Positions 24,701 through 36,199 of a DNA stretch of 64,000 nt are shown one piece after another. The translations under genes were made by a program, and so were the position numbers. The first letter of the stretch is position 1. The number at the start of each line of letters is the position of its first letter. Below the pieces are notes generated by a model. It was not told the DNA's origin, made no database searches, and saw only the letters and a program-made list of their open reading frames with translations. This DNA comes from Isoetes taiwanensis (taxonomy: Eukaryota > Streptophyta > Lycopodiopsida > Isoetales > Isoetaceae), in NCBI GenBank assembly GCA_021234155.1, contig JAJEKV010000026.1, positions 4,078,644-4,142,643 of the forward strand. The letters run 5' to 3'.

Positions 24701-27700
24701 TCCATCGATGTCTCATACGTCGAGTCCTGTTGTCGTTATCGTGTTGATTGCTTCACCCCTGCAACTTGCATGACATCTCTTCCTTTGATCTGTTACGCTA
24801 TGGGAGGGAAGGAATAACAAAGGAACTATACATGCAAAACATATAGCTTACATAGTTACAATTACTACTAGAGCTATTAGGTCTCCCTTTGTGCCTCCCT
24901 TCAAGTTGCACACCTACTCCTTGGCAATGTCATCGCTGTTCCTCCCACGCAATGGTGTTGATGATCTATATCCTTCTATTTGTACGTCAGCTCATACTCC
25001 GGGGTAACTTGTTGATATGCTTGGGCCCTCCGATGTTTGTCGGCTATGGCACAACACGCTTTGCATCACATTCCAACTAAAGGTGTGCTTGTCGTTGATG
25101 CTTCGACATTTCACCGCTTTCCCGATCCCCGTTTCTCGGGCGGTAATTGTTCTTCCTTCATGATACTTGAGCTATTTGAGCGCCCCTTGAGGTCGCGGCG
25201 CGCGATTCCTTTGGCTATACTCCTCCGGAGTTGTTCTCTTTCGCAGCTTGTTCTTTGAATCGCCCATCCTTGGGTTCACCAAGTTGCATGCAAGTCCGTG
25301 TGTGCAAGTCATCGGCTCGCCGCCTAGATGCTTCTCCATCGAAGCTTCTAATCTTCCTTGTTTGCTCCCTCGATCACATGGCTTGGACATTGTCACGCTC
25401 CGCCATGCTATGCCGCCTTCTTGTCTTGAGGTACCCTCCGTGACTTTGATTGTGCTCGCCGGGCTTTGATCCTCCCATTTGCCTCTAGGGGAGCTCGTGG
25501 AAGAAGTCGGTTGCTAGCACTTCTCCAGCCTTTCAGCCTCGACCTTTGTCTCTCTATGCATGTCGGCCTCTCTAGCAAGTAAAGCTTCATGGCTCTTCTC
25601 CCCGGCCGGGCGATGTTGTTCGGATGATGGATCCTTATATCTCAGCGCAGCCTTTGATCCTTGAGTTGAAGAAGTACCGCCTTTAGATATACTCTTGTCG
25701 CTGAATAGCCCGGCTATTATCTTGAACTCTTTTTGCCGAAGGTGCTTCAGTTGCTATCCTTGTCGTTAAGGCGTCGAATGCTTCTACCTTGGGCATTTGA
25801 CGCGGCCACATGTCGGAGATATGGTCGGCTTCTTCTCTTCTAATTCATCGTAGGAGTACCGAATAAGCCATCACCTAGTTCTTGAAGGCATATCTCCTCG
25901 TCGCTGTGCCTTTTGTAAGTGCATCTCCATCTAATCCACGCGGTCATAGCGATTCCCCTATATTACCACAAGGTGGAATTATGGTCGCCGAGATGTTGTC
26001 TTCTTTAGTTGGCTCGTTGATGTCTGGCGCTCCTCCTTCTATTGTTGAGGCCACTCGTGTCATAAGTTCGCCAAGTGTTGCCGCCGCCACATGATGTAGT
26101 GTTAAGGCCCCGACGATGTCCCGTGCAAATACTGATGATCTTGACATGACCGGTATTATCTCTTATTCGACATTGGGTGGACGAAGTTGTCTTCTACTTC
26201 GTGTCACTTCCGGAAGTGTTTGAGTCAAGGTTTGTTTGGCCTCCGGCCGTTTCTCCCTCAGACTTGCTCTTCCATTTTGATCTTGGGCTATAGTTGTGCT
26301 TCTATGCTTTCTCTTTGGTAGTCGAAGTGAAGGAGCTTCCCGATCTAAGCTTAAACTGTAAAACATGACTCTAAACCCCCTGTTTCTCCACTATATATGT
26401 GGACATCCTAGATATACAATAGACATATACGATTTACATTGGGATTTTAATTCATCCACTTTTTGCAAAACAACTACGAAGATCTACCTAATTATTTATA
26501 CCCTCTAGGTTTTCCCCTTCCTCCTATCGTGATTTGATTCTTCTGGTTTTTGCTGCATCTTCTTCGCTCGTTGTTGACCGGATTTCTTTGAGATGTCGCT
26601 ACTATTGTTGAGCTTCATGTTCCGATCCGAGCTGATCACCTCAAGTTCTGCGAAGAGTGTTCGCCGATGTGATCCCTTGAAAAAGATGTTCCTCCTTATT
26701 GTGTATATTCGCCGCTGAGGAATGCGTGAACCGCCACGCCCCTACATGCGTGTATCGCTGTAAGATTGTTGATTTGCGGTGCCATTGATCGAGCTTGAGT
26801 AGGATCACCTAGCTGTTGCAGCTTGGGCATTCTTGGATGTCTTCAAGCTCGAGATCATGGTCGGTAGGCGTGCATTGGCATTCCTCCGCAGTTGAATTTC
26901 CGGTCGCGACTCGTTGCTTGGGCTTTGCTTCATTCCGAGGTGCCTCCCTGCGGCCTCGAAGTGTGGTCATCTCTATTGTCCCTACCATGGCTCCTTTCGG
27001 GTCGCCTTTGCATGATTTGTATCTCTTTGGCTAGGTCGCCTCCTCCTCCGGCCCTTTTGGGTCCTATCCATTCGAAGTCTCGCGACTCCTTACCGACATA
27101 TTAAAGCCGATCTTCCTTTGGTTTCTAGGTGTTTTCGGGTCCCGAATTTTTGTTCGAGACAGAATATTCTCCTCCTTGATCTTGCCCCCTAACGCCGATA
27201 TAGGCCTTCAAGTTGGAGATGTTCCCCGAGCGCGCCTCCTCCCCTCGTGGTCTCCTCGGCCGGTGCAAGGGGCTAGAAGCTCATCTTGGTCAGCCTTTAC
27301 TAGGTGCTTTGTGGTTGCCTAGCTTGGTTACTCCTTTCGTTGACGTTGCATGACATTCGCTTTTGAGCTCTTTGGGCTGCAATGTCGTGGTTGTCTTCCC
27401 TCCGGTTTTTATACGCCCTGTGTTGCCATGACTTCTCCCTCGACGTAAGATTATGCCTTCCTCGACCCTAGCTCGCGGATGCTAACGCGGCATCGATGTC
27501 TAACGTGTTCCGCGACTGTATTTTGCTGCCTTGCATTCCTCCCTTTGAAACTCATGTGCGTTGAGTCCAAGGAAGGGCCGAGATCCTCTTTTCGATGTGA
27601 CCTCGCCGTGATAGCCGGGAGGTTGACACCTAGAAAATTTTTGATGCCGTTTGGTTACCAAATATTCTTCCCATTTGATGAAGATTGATGATAGGCCGGT

Positions 27701-28618
27701 GGTGTCCCGTTTCTACCCGCTTGTCGGGTTGAGGTGTTTGTCATTGTGCTTCCCCTCTTGGTGCTTTTCCGGCCTCCTCTCCTTATCTGCCTCAGACATC
27801 GGCCGGGACCTTGATGTCTTCAAGGAATTGCGCCTCAAGCTCTCACGTGGCTCGCCCCGCATGCTCAAAGGCCAGATTTCCTAGAGTCTAAGGTCTACTT
27901 GAAGGGCTCTCCTACAACATTCCGGGCTCTATAAGCAAGCAAGGTGGCTCGAGCAAAGACACCGGAGGCATATCTATAATCTACAAGTCTATGGATATTA
28001 GGACGGTGGTATGGCATGAAATGAGGATTGTTTTGCAAGACCTCCATGATGTTTGAGGCATACTCTAAGGTCCTAACAAAGTTGGTTTGGGGAGTCCAAT
28101 CTCTACACTTGGAGCGGCTTGGGCGGTTCTAGACTCTAGCTTCTTTCTAGGTATCCCGGCAATAGGGAGTGTCAATGTGGCGGCTATATAAGTCAAACTC
28201 TATTAGAAGGACAATGTAATTAGGTCAAGGTTTATGCCTTTGGCATGAGCAGAGGTGATAAAAACCGGCAGTTGGACTTGGGTTGCTAGGCCGAGGTCTA
28301 GATGACTATAACAAAGGGGTGTTCTTGGGCACTTCCATCTAGGAGTAAGGTATCAGCTTCGAAATGAGAGCAATACTTTATGAAGCTACTAATGGGGTAG
28401 GCTTCTATCTACAAACAAACTACAGCTTGGAAAAACAATTCAAGGGTTTGGGCAATTTTGGTCAATTTGGGCTAGGGTTTGACATTTCTAGCCTAATTTG
28501 AGGTCATGAATGGATTCTAGGCTATCTAATGGTCCTATTGCAACAATTTTCAGACGATTTGGAGCTCAGAGCTCAAGTTATGGAGGTTCAAAGTTTGGAG
28601 GTTCACTGTGTGCTGCCC

Positions 28619-28870
28619 GCGCTTCAAAACTAACTTTTTGTTTTTGCACCAAGCGCGAGCCTGTGAGACATCAGTCTCATTTCGATCAAAGGTGTCTAAT
28701 TTGGGTAAACTAATGGTGTAAGGGTGATGGGCTCATCAAATTAGGCAGAATCGACCCCTTTATTGGGTCAATTTGGAGTCGCTTTTGGTCAAGTTTGGGT
28801 TAGGTCTCACGCCTTCATGCCTCGCTTCAAAACTAACTTTTTGTTTTTGCGACGGTGCCGGCTGTGAGAC
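28619..28870. repeat. Two copies of a GTCTCACAGC-family hairpin unit
   Basis: GCTTCAAAACTAACTTTTTG followed by TTTTTGC...GTGAGACATC occurs at about 28620-28672 and 28823-28872. The second copy is preceded by GGTCTCACGCC, giving GTCTCAC...GTGAGAC arms. A third, better-preserved hairpin lies at 29615-29681. Confidence 0.6.
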
Positions 28871-29413
28871 ATCACACTTTTTGGTCCGAGAGTATCCTAT
28901 TTTACTAAAATAAAAACTACTACTTGCTAACTCGTCCTAATTAAGCAAGATTTGACACATAAACTACTCAAAATTATCATGTATTAACAAAATTATTGAT
29001 TATTTACAACATATCTCTTTGGGGATCTCCCTTAATTAAACTAGCTAATTACATGCCTTCCCTCATGAGGGTTACTCGCCGCATGAACAAAGGTGTCGTT
29101 GAGTCTTCAAAATGTTGGACCGGGCTTCGCCGCCTCCGCTTCTTGAGCCTTGGCCTCCCGCCTCGTTTCTGCCCTCTCCTCTTCTTGTTTCCTTCAAACC
29201 TCCTTGGCCTCGGGTCAATTTTCGCTTTGTCGAAAGTCGAAGCGGTCCGCTTTGGTGCGCATCATGTCGACGGAGTCCCCGGTGTCTATCGAGATGTTTG
29301 TCTCTATCTAGCTTAAGGGCCTTGGTTCTAAATCTAAGGCTTAGCCATTAATATTATCTAACATTATTAAAGCTTAAATCTAATTAAGAATTATAATTCA
29401 AACGCGAAACGCA

Positions 29414-29496
29414 TGCCCTCGCTGGTTGGCACGGGGGTTTGGGGGGGTTCAACCCCCGTGGGTGGGAGGTTCAATTCGCCACCAAGGGAATCCTTT
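29414..29496 (+). other. tRNA-like relic (possible SINE head)
   Basis: GCCCTCGCTGGTTGGCACG resembles a tRNA D-arm/A-box region. A strong hairpin GGGGGTT...AACCCCC follows, and GGTTCAATTCG (29468-29478) resembles a B box. The ends CCCT and AGGG can pair like an acceptor stem. The anticodon arm is not canonical, so I do not call a functional tRNA. Confidence 0.35.
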
Positions 29497-29614
29497 TAAG
29501 ATGAGGTTCAAAGAGATTGAAAAACTAGACTAGTCTAGCTAGATCCTAGGCTAAGATTCGAATTACCAAGTTACTTTTTTAAATTTTATAACTTTTCAAG
29601 CTGTTGTCATCAAT

Positions 29615-29681
29615 GTCTCACAGCTTGCGCCTCGTCGCAAAACTAAAGTTTAGTTATTGAACCAGGCGCGAGCTGTGAGAC
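29615..29681. repeat. Small foldback, 18-bp arms
   Basis: GTCTCACAGCTTGCGCCT (29615-29632) is complementary, with one mismatch, to AGGCGCGAGCTGTGAGAC (29664-29681). The loop resembles the body of the two units near 28.6 and 28.8 kb, so all three are members of one miniature family inside the LTR element. Confidence 0.7.
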
Positions 29682-29893
29682 CACCTTACCTGGCTCATTC
29701 TTTTTAGTTTTATTAAGTTCCAATTCACCTAACTGTGCTAATATTAAATTCCAATCCACTTAACTGTTACTAGCTTAGCATAAACTACAAAAATGAGAAA
29801 AAAATTTCCCACTTTTCGAGGTTCGTGGATCCTATCAAGTTAGTACTATCGGGAGCATGGGCGATTGCTTTGCTCTTGGTCTCCAAGAACATT

Positions 29894-29904
29894 GCTCGAT
29901 ACCA
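29894..29904 (-). other. Primer-binding site of the LTR element
   Basis: The minus strand reads TGGTATCGAGC just inside the 5' LTR. The usual plant initiator-Met primer site is TGGTATCAGAGC, so this differs by loss of one A. It settles that the element is on the minus strand. Confidence 0.7.
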
Positions 29905-29906
29905 CC

Positions 29907-31491
29907 GTGGACGCCCCCTACTCATATGATTGCACTCACCAGGATACAAACAGAGTTCATCCCCATACCAGCTCCATGCTAATATAGGGCCCTCCACGAT
30001 CACCGCAACCCTTGAAGAGTTCCAAAGTTGGGAAGAATGAAGGGGTCCTTTACCCCCCGCCTCCCCGTGGCCTACCTAGTCGCGAAGCGTAAACATACAT
30101 GTCAAGAGTACATACATCAACATCATATGACCATCACGAAGGATGGTCCTCCACATATCCGCATAGACAAAGATCAAGACATCACATAGGGAATCCTACC
30201 CAAGGCTCGGACTCAAAGGGATGACCGACGGCTTGGGTCTCCGTGAGTTCATTGCGCATGTAATTCATGGCAATGGATTTGGCTGGTATAAGAACATGGC
30301 ATAGGGTTGTCCACTCCATCCGCCCCTCTCCCGTGCACACTTTGCGAGTAGGTCGGAAAAGTGTCTGGGACCCGACCGTAGGCCCCACGGATGCATAGCC
30401 AAAAGGGCTACTCCCGGGTCATCATCCCAGCCCGATGGGGCAGGTAGGGATCACTCCCTCCGAGATCTACATGCTGACTCAAGGTGACTAGAGGGCCACC
30501 GCCCAGATTCGATCGGTGAACCCACCGGAAAGTCATGAACACCACTTCACGGGGTGTCGAGCCCATGCCTTACCCACACCTGGTAAGCCATTAGACCTAG
30601 TCACAATGATCCCCTGTAGGCCTTACACACCGAGGGATCGCTCAAGAGTCAACACGAACCTCCTTCTTAGCCGGGCCGGCCCCTTCACCCACAACCGTGT
30701 GTGGTTCTTGTACACAGGCGAATCTATGGTGTGCTAGAGAGGCTAATCTAGGAGCATCTACTACCAAGCTTGAAGTCTCTACCCCCTTCCCAATACAAGG
30801 AGTTCACAGAGATACATCATCCATATACATCACGTAAGAACTAAAGAACATAGATCTAATCTATATCATAGAGTTAGGTTCTTTAGTTAGAGTCCGGTAT
30901 CTACTCATCTAGAGATCTAGATAGCTGCTAAAGGCGCATTTAATAGGCTAAACCTAATGATACAATGACCGAAAAACGGTTTTAGACCATTAAATCGACT
31001 ACATACCCGATCCATGAGTTGCTCCTCCGACCGAAGTTCGACCATCCCACTTTTGAACCGCTTTCGAATCAAGGGAAACTAATGGTGCCATTCTCTCGAG
31101 TCCGGGAGGCGGTTTTGACTCATAGAGCAGCCAAAACGAGCTCTAAAACCCCTAGGAACGAAAATGGGCAAGTTAGGGTTCTTCTACTTAAATAGGCAAG
31201 GGTTGGGACTTAGGTTTCCAATTATCCCTTTAGGCATGTGGGATAATTGGAAATGGGCCCACTTGCCTTTAATGGCTAGGTGGCCAAATGTGCCTACATG
31301 GAAATGTGTGCACCTTAATAAATGTGCATGTGCACATTAATAAGAAGTGCACATACCTAGCAAGTTGCCCCCTAGGGCTACTCACTGGCTACGCCTACAG
31401 TACACGCCGGTTGGAGTGGCGGTACGCTGCGATTTAGAGAAAAGATAAAGATAACGCCCCGGGACCAGATAATCTTTGTCCGAACGTCCTG
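29907..31491 (-). repeat. 5' LTR (right copy in window)
   Basis: Direct repeat of 20110-21697, beginning GTGGACGCCCCCTACTCATA and ending CCGAACGTCCTGT. The divergence between the two LTRs means the insertion is not recent. Confidence 0.88.
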
Positions 31492-32225
31492 TATATCTTG
31501 TCGATTCCATTATTATGTTTTACTTAGTCAATTTTTTATTTGTTTCTTATCATTGCTCATTATTCTATCCATTTTAAAGTCTTCTATACTGCTCGGCTGT
31601 TACACCTATGTTCTACTGTGCTTGGTTGACCATCTTTTCCTGTTTTCTCTTGTATCTATGTATGTATCTCTTATTCTTCTTTCCTTTTTTTTCTTGTTAT
31701 GGATTCTTATCAAGGCTTGGATAAGGTTCAACACCTAATCTTATCCAAGGATGCAACTTTAAAGCTGGATTTCCCAAATGGGATTTCTTGTCTTAAATCT
31801 GATGTCTTTCAGACTGGACTGGGGGTTTTTTAATGTTACCTCAGTTTTCAAGTTTAACTTGAGACCTTGGTTTGGATCTTGGTGTTTCTTCGTCAATCTT
31901 CTTACTAATTTACTATTTTGGTTTTTTCAGAATCCTTTGAATATTGGTAGTGATGCTGATTTGAATAATATATGGATTAAAGAGCTGGTTGCTTTCGGTT
32001 ATGACCAATGTAATATTTCCAGCCCGAACCTGGCAGTCCAGACCTTAATTGCTTGTATCAGGAGTAAGGATGTCCATCTGTTTATCATTCATAAAGAGAA
32101 GAGTCTCGTCGACAAGAACAAATCTCTTGTTAGTTACTTTGGTTTTAATGGGTGGTTCTCTACATTTCATAAAATGAAGATTGCGAATTTCAAGCTTGAG
32201 CCGTGCAAAACTCTTCACTACAAGA
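31492..32225 (+). mobile_element. Retroelement 5' module, copy A, second half with two coding exons
   Basis: This continues copy A after the LTR element. An ATG at 31699 opens an exon reading MDSYQGLDKVQHLILSKDAT and ending near 31817. A pyrimidine-rich ...GTTTTTTCAG acceptor (31930) starts the next exon. That exon reads NPLNIGSDADLNNIWIKELV, then CIRSKDVHLFIIHKEKSLVD, and ends near LEPCKTLHYK at ~32220. The first exon is shared with copy B (49849-49970, MDPYQGLDKVQHLIL). I cannot assign a domain. The sequence breaks off at ~32225 into an unrelated minisatellite, so the module is 3' truncated. Confidence 0.65.
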
Positions 32226-32990
32226 GAAGGGGTCAATTAGTGTCACTTTTTGTGTCAATTTTTGGCCTAAAAGTGCAAATCAAATTTTTTGAAGGACTGA
32301 CATTATGGGTGACGCATACTGGTGACACAAAAGTAGCAATAATAATGTCACATATATTGTCGGCACCTTTGTCACTTATAGTGCCACTTTTAGCGTCATC
32401 GGTATCGCCACCTATAAAGTCAATTACAACACCACGTTTACTGTCGCAATTAATGGCAGTTGTAGAGTCGCCGATAGAGTCAGATATAGCATCATCTATT
32501 ATGACATAAATAATGTCAAATATATCATCATATACAATTTCACATATAGTGTCATTTATAATGTCACATGTAACACCATTCATAACGTTAAGATTATTGT
32601 CATGTGTAAAGCCACTTGTAATACCACTCATAGTGTTAAGATTATTGTCATGTGTAAAGCCACTTGTAATACCACTCATAGTGTTAGGAGGTTTGTCATA
32701 CCACTCATAGTGTTAAGATTATTGTCATGTGTAAAGCCACTTGTAATACCACTTGTAATACCACTCATAGTGTTAGGAGGTTTGTCAATAATTGTCCCAT
32801 ACATAGTGTCAGTATGTCATCTATTTTGTCGTTGTCAATGCCATGTTTTGATCATTGTTGTTAGATATTGCCACATATAGTGTCACTTACTAGGTCATAT
32901 CATTGTCCACTAATGTCACAATTTATGTCATTTTTTAAGGCATATACAATGCCATCTACAAAGTCAATTATATTTCAACGAATGACCTAA
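32226..32990. repeat. TGTCA minisatellite with a 48-bp higher-order unit
   Basis: TGTCA / TGACA / GTGCCA words recur every ~15-20 bp (for example TATAGTGTCATTTATAATGT). From 32587 the order GTTAAGATTATTGTCATGTG TAAAGCCACTTGTAATACCA repeats with a 48-bp period at 32587, 32635 and about 32713. The last copy has an internal duplication of ACTTGTAATACC. Long open frames across this block (32233-32679 minus and the 3' half of 31778-32509 plus) come from the repeat. Confidence 0.85.
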
Positions 32991-33218
32991 AGCAACCAAT
33001 CAATTGATTTCAATCGTTTCATTATAAGCAAATGATTTATACGGCAATTAGTTTCATGAACATTAAAACTTCAAAGAAAATAACCAAGACATTATTTGAA
33101 AAACAAAATCATTCAAGCTTTGTTTTGAAAGCATAATCATTCAAATATATAAATGTATACAAAATCATTCATATTTCAAACTTTTATATTGTTTATAAAT
33201 CAAACTTAAAAACTAAGA

Positions 33219-33767
33219 TCATAGCAAAATGTTGAAAGTTAAACTGAATAGAAGTTTATGGTCGCTCAAGCGGTGAAGGTTCGGGTTCCTCTCCTTAAGA
33301 TATATGTTTTTGCAAACATCTTCCACTGTTTTTTTCTTCCGAGGTGGTGTTGTTGATCTCCTCTCAGCACTCTCACTTTCATCTTCATCACTGTCACTAA
33401 CATCCTTCTCATTATCACTATCCGAAGAGCTGCTGGTAGGGGATGCGCTGCCACTTAAAGATTCATCACTGGAGGAAGTTGTATTGACACTACTTCCTAA
33501 CTTATACTCCTCAGCATCACCATCTCCTTCTTTGATGATATAATCAGCCGAATCATTTTCCTAGAAATTCAAATATAACATTTTATTATTGTTTCTTGAA
33601 CGTGAGTACAATTCAAAATATACAAATAAAAAATTGCACCTTTTCTGGAATAAGCCAATGATGTCTAATTCTTCTGAATCTGATCCAATGCTCGGGACAT
33701 CAATATTGGCGCTGGGATTACTCACTTCCATGTCTAAGTTATTCTTTGAAGTGCATGCTTCATCGTC
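33219..33767 (-). CDS. Last two exons of an acidic-protein gene (unknown)
   Basis: Two minus-strand exons join cleanly. 33767-33640 starts after TTTATAG and reads DDEACTSKNNLDMEVSNPSA, then IGSDSEELDIIGLFQKR up to a GTGCAA donor. 33560-33219 starts after TTTCTAG and reads ENDSADYIIKEGDGDAEEYK, then a Ser/Asp/Glu-rich tract (SSSSDSDNEKDVSDSDEDES), a basic PPRKKKTVEDVCK and a stop. There are no stops inside either exon and the phase agrees across the intron. A further coding-like piece upstream on the same strand (about 33900-33980, MQKYMDANIQIQRFEAWICS) may be another exon. The acidic-then-basic tail suggests a nuclear protein. I do not recognise the family. Confidence 0.5.
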
Positions 33768-34059
33768 CTATAAATTAAATTAAATCTCAAAACATCCATG
33801 TAGGACAAGTAGACTTCCCTTTAATGTCGGTTTGAAGCATTTGGTTGGCTCAAAAATGAGCATTAACTGAATAGAATATAAGAAAGCTTTCTCCTATGCA
33901 GGAGCAGATCCAAGCCTCAAATCTTTGAATTTGTATATTTGCATCCATGTATTTCTGCATGCTCAGAAAGATCACATTTAGAAGTTGAACCTCAAATGTG
34001 ATAGTTAATAAACATTTTGTACTTATCTGTGTAAAACCCGTCATTTGTAGAAGCATTCA

Positions 34060-35600
34060 GTATACTTTCATGCTTCTTTTCTCACCATATGTCCTATGAA
34101 TCAGAAATAAAGGAGGTGGAGTTCCGGTTACCTGCACCCAACATCAAAAATAAGCGTCAGAACGGTTATCATGAAGAGGATAGCAGGTAAGGCTTTGAAC
34201 ACCACGATTCATCACCTTTCACCTTGTTCTGTTTGAAATAAAGCTTAATTGAAGAAAATATATAACTCAGATAACTTTCAGCATGTAAAACTTTCAGCAT
34301 GTAAAGCTACAAGGGCAAGCATTTTCAGCAAGTTTTGAGATAAAGCTTGCTTGCATGATGCACAAGGCAAATAGAAAATCTGGTGAATCCAATGCATTGA
34401 GTGAAACTCAATTTTGGGTGCCAACACATGAAGTCAAGTTCATAATAACTCTGGTTCAACTGCAATGCAATGCGCGCAATAGCATAAGTTTGATATTTTT
34501 TTAAGGAGACAGAGAGATTTGATGCATGAGAGATTAATGCAATATTCTATAATAATAGATCAGTACTTCGGATCTTTGCAGATATATTTAGAAAGATAAA
34601 GCAGTAATGGGAAGATTTATGCTGACAAGCTGTTCCAACATGCTCGGTCATAACAATCCACAAATGGCAGCATCTCATGATTGAAAGCATGGCCTTGGAG
34701 GCATTTACCTGCACTTAAAGCTTAGATGTGATCGTCACATCACATGTTTTAAGCAGTAGATCTTAGGTTTAGAATATAACTTACTAACACGTGTGTTGAA
34801 ATAACTTACTAACATGTGTGTTGAAATAACTTACTGTAAAATTTGACAGTCAAATCAGATGTAATATCTTAGATCTCCGTCTCTAAGCAAGTGATACTAC
34901 AACAGCACAACACATATAGATAGGCTGACCTTTTTGAAGCACATCATTTTATATTTGTATCATTTGTTGTGTCTGCATTTTCATAGCTTCACAGACTAGG
35001 ATATTTCTGTTGTCCAGGCCCATTGAGGTCCAAGCGCATGAGAATGGAAATTAGACATGTCTGCAATGTCCACAGTGATGGAGACCAGCAATCTAAGTGA
35101 TGGAGCTTAGCTCACGTACGAGTGCAATATTGACACGGCATCTTGGAAGTAATGGAACAACATATAACAGATTGAATGACCGGATCTACAACGGAGAAAT
35201 GTTGCTTGCATAATCGTGAACTTTCCACAATGAATAAAGCTGGAACAGGAAGATGTTTGTGGCAAAATGACGTAGAAAAATAGCTATCTTCTGATTCAAA
35301 TCTAATAGAACATGCCCAAGTAAGCTCTTGAAAGAGATCATTGCTAGGTCTGTAGAGCACAGAAATGATGCCGCTCAAAGAAGAAAACCCTAGAAAAACT
35401 ATTTAAGTCACAAATATTTGGCTTCCCATATGATAACCACCCCCGTGATTAGCCAAGAGAAGTGCGCACATCATGTTTAAGCTTTACGAAGACATACCTC
35501 TAGTTGTTTTTGAAAATGACGATAATCCATACCAAAAGGTGTGCATGCAAATAATAAAGTAAATACCAACAAGTGGCATACATGCAAACAAAGGGCTAAG
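34060..35600. other. No supported gene; small direct repeat
   Basis: This could hold introns or upstream exons of the 33.2-kb gene, but no frame is convincing. GTGTGTTGAAATAACTTACT is directly repeated at about 34790-34830. The minus-strand frame at 35112-35378 shows no known motif. Confidence 0.4.
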
Positions 35601-35614
35601 CCATTTATATATAA

Positions 35615-36190
35615 TAAGAAATGCTAAGAAAAAGCATCCGATGGTTTTAAGTACGCCCGATTTGGGTTGGCCTCCCGTGGAAACCCTTCCGGCTTTCCAT
35701 GGAAACCCTTCCGAGTTTCCATGGAAACCCTTTCGGCTTTCCATGGAAACCCTTCCGATTTTCAATAAAACCAGGAAGGGTTTCCACGGAAAACCGGAAG
35801 GGTTTCCATGGAAACCCTTCTCGTTTTCCAATTTTTGAAATTGGAAGGGTTTCCATGGAAAGCCGGAAGGGTTTCCATATTGGAAAATCGGAAAGGTTTC
35901 CATGGAAACCCGGAAGGGTTTCCACGAAATTATTTTTTTCAAAACATTTACACACGTGAGCCTTTATGGCTCACGCTTTTCGACACGGACACCCGACATT
36001 AAGGCGCACGTCCATCGAGCGCACGTCACCCAAAATTCAAATTTTGAGTGGAAACCCTTCCCGATTTCCTTGCATGATGGAAATTGGGAAGAGTTTCCAC
36101 AGGAGGAGGAAAATAGGAAGGGTTTCCACAGGAGTAGGAAAATATGTAAGGTTTCCACATGAGGAGGAAATTAGGTTAGGTTTCCACATG
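35615..36190. repeat. GGAAACCCTTCC foldback array, left
   Basis: Tandem ~26-bp palindromic units, GGAAACCCTTCCGGCTTTCC and relatives, run rightward to ~35760. They then run as the reverse complement (GGAAGGGTTTCC) to ~35935, so the block can fold on itself at several levels. A weaker series (GGTTTCCACA.GAGGAGGAAA) continues at 36047-36190. The left flank has AATGCTAAGAAAAAGCATCC and CCCGATTTGGGTT. The long ORFs called here on both strands are artefacts of the repeat. Confidence 0.85.
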
Positions 36191-36199
36191 CAGTTAGAA

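Larger units (their letters stand above)
21711..29893 (-). mobile_element. Interior of the LTR element, decayed
   Basis: The minus strand contains scattered open stretches but no RT (YxDD), integrase (HHCC) or protease (DTG/DSG) signature that I could find. Near 29100-29290 the minus strand reads a Glu/Ala/Arg-rich run (EEERAETRREAKAQEAEAAK), which could be a gag-like coiled coil. A 73-residue frame at 24484-24705 has KATSNERLLANKVNLYDKEE. The AT-rich block 21.8-23.4 kb has many TTAAGGTAATTA words. Base composition changes sharply at about 24.4 and 28.0 kb, hinting at a mosaic interior. Confidence 0.5.
20110..31491 (-). mobile_element. 11.4-kb LTR retrotransposon, minus strand, without recognisable pol
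   Basis: Two direct repeats of ~1.59 kb (20110-21697 and 29907-31491) bound this element, which interrupts the retroelement module A. Target duplication is (G/T)ATAT at 20105-20109 and 31492-31496. Orientation is fixed by a primer-binding site, TGGTATCGAGC on the minus strand next to the right LTR, and a polypurine tract, AAGGTGGGGAGAA, next to the left LTR. The GGGGAGAATGTG junction is typical of Ty3/gypsy elements. The 8.2-kb interior has no intact gag, protease, RT or integrase. It is best described as a non-autonomous or heavily decayed element (LARD-like). Confidence 0.85.

Noticed and set aside
32233-32679. 148-residue minus-strand ORF and the C-terminal half of 31778-32509
   Set aside because: Both are translations of the TGTCA minisatellite, with periodic low-complexity residues and no domain.
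35641-35935. CRISPR-like array of ~26-bp repeats
   Set aside because: Repeats are palindromic, contiguous and vary without constant-length spacers, and the sequence is eukaryotic.
35484-35942. 152-residue minus-strand ORF (and ORFs on the plus strand) rich in FHGNPSGFPWKP-type repeats
   Set aside because: It is translated from the GGAAACCCTTCC palindromic array. All frames stay open because of the repeat, on both strands.
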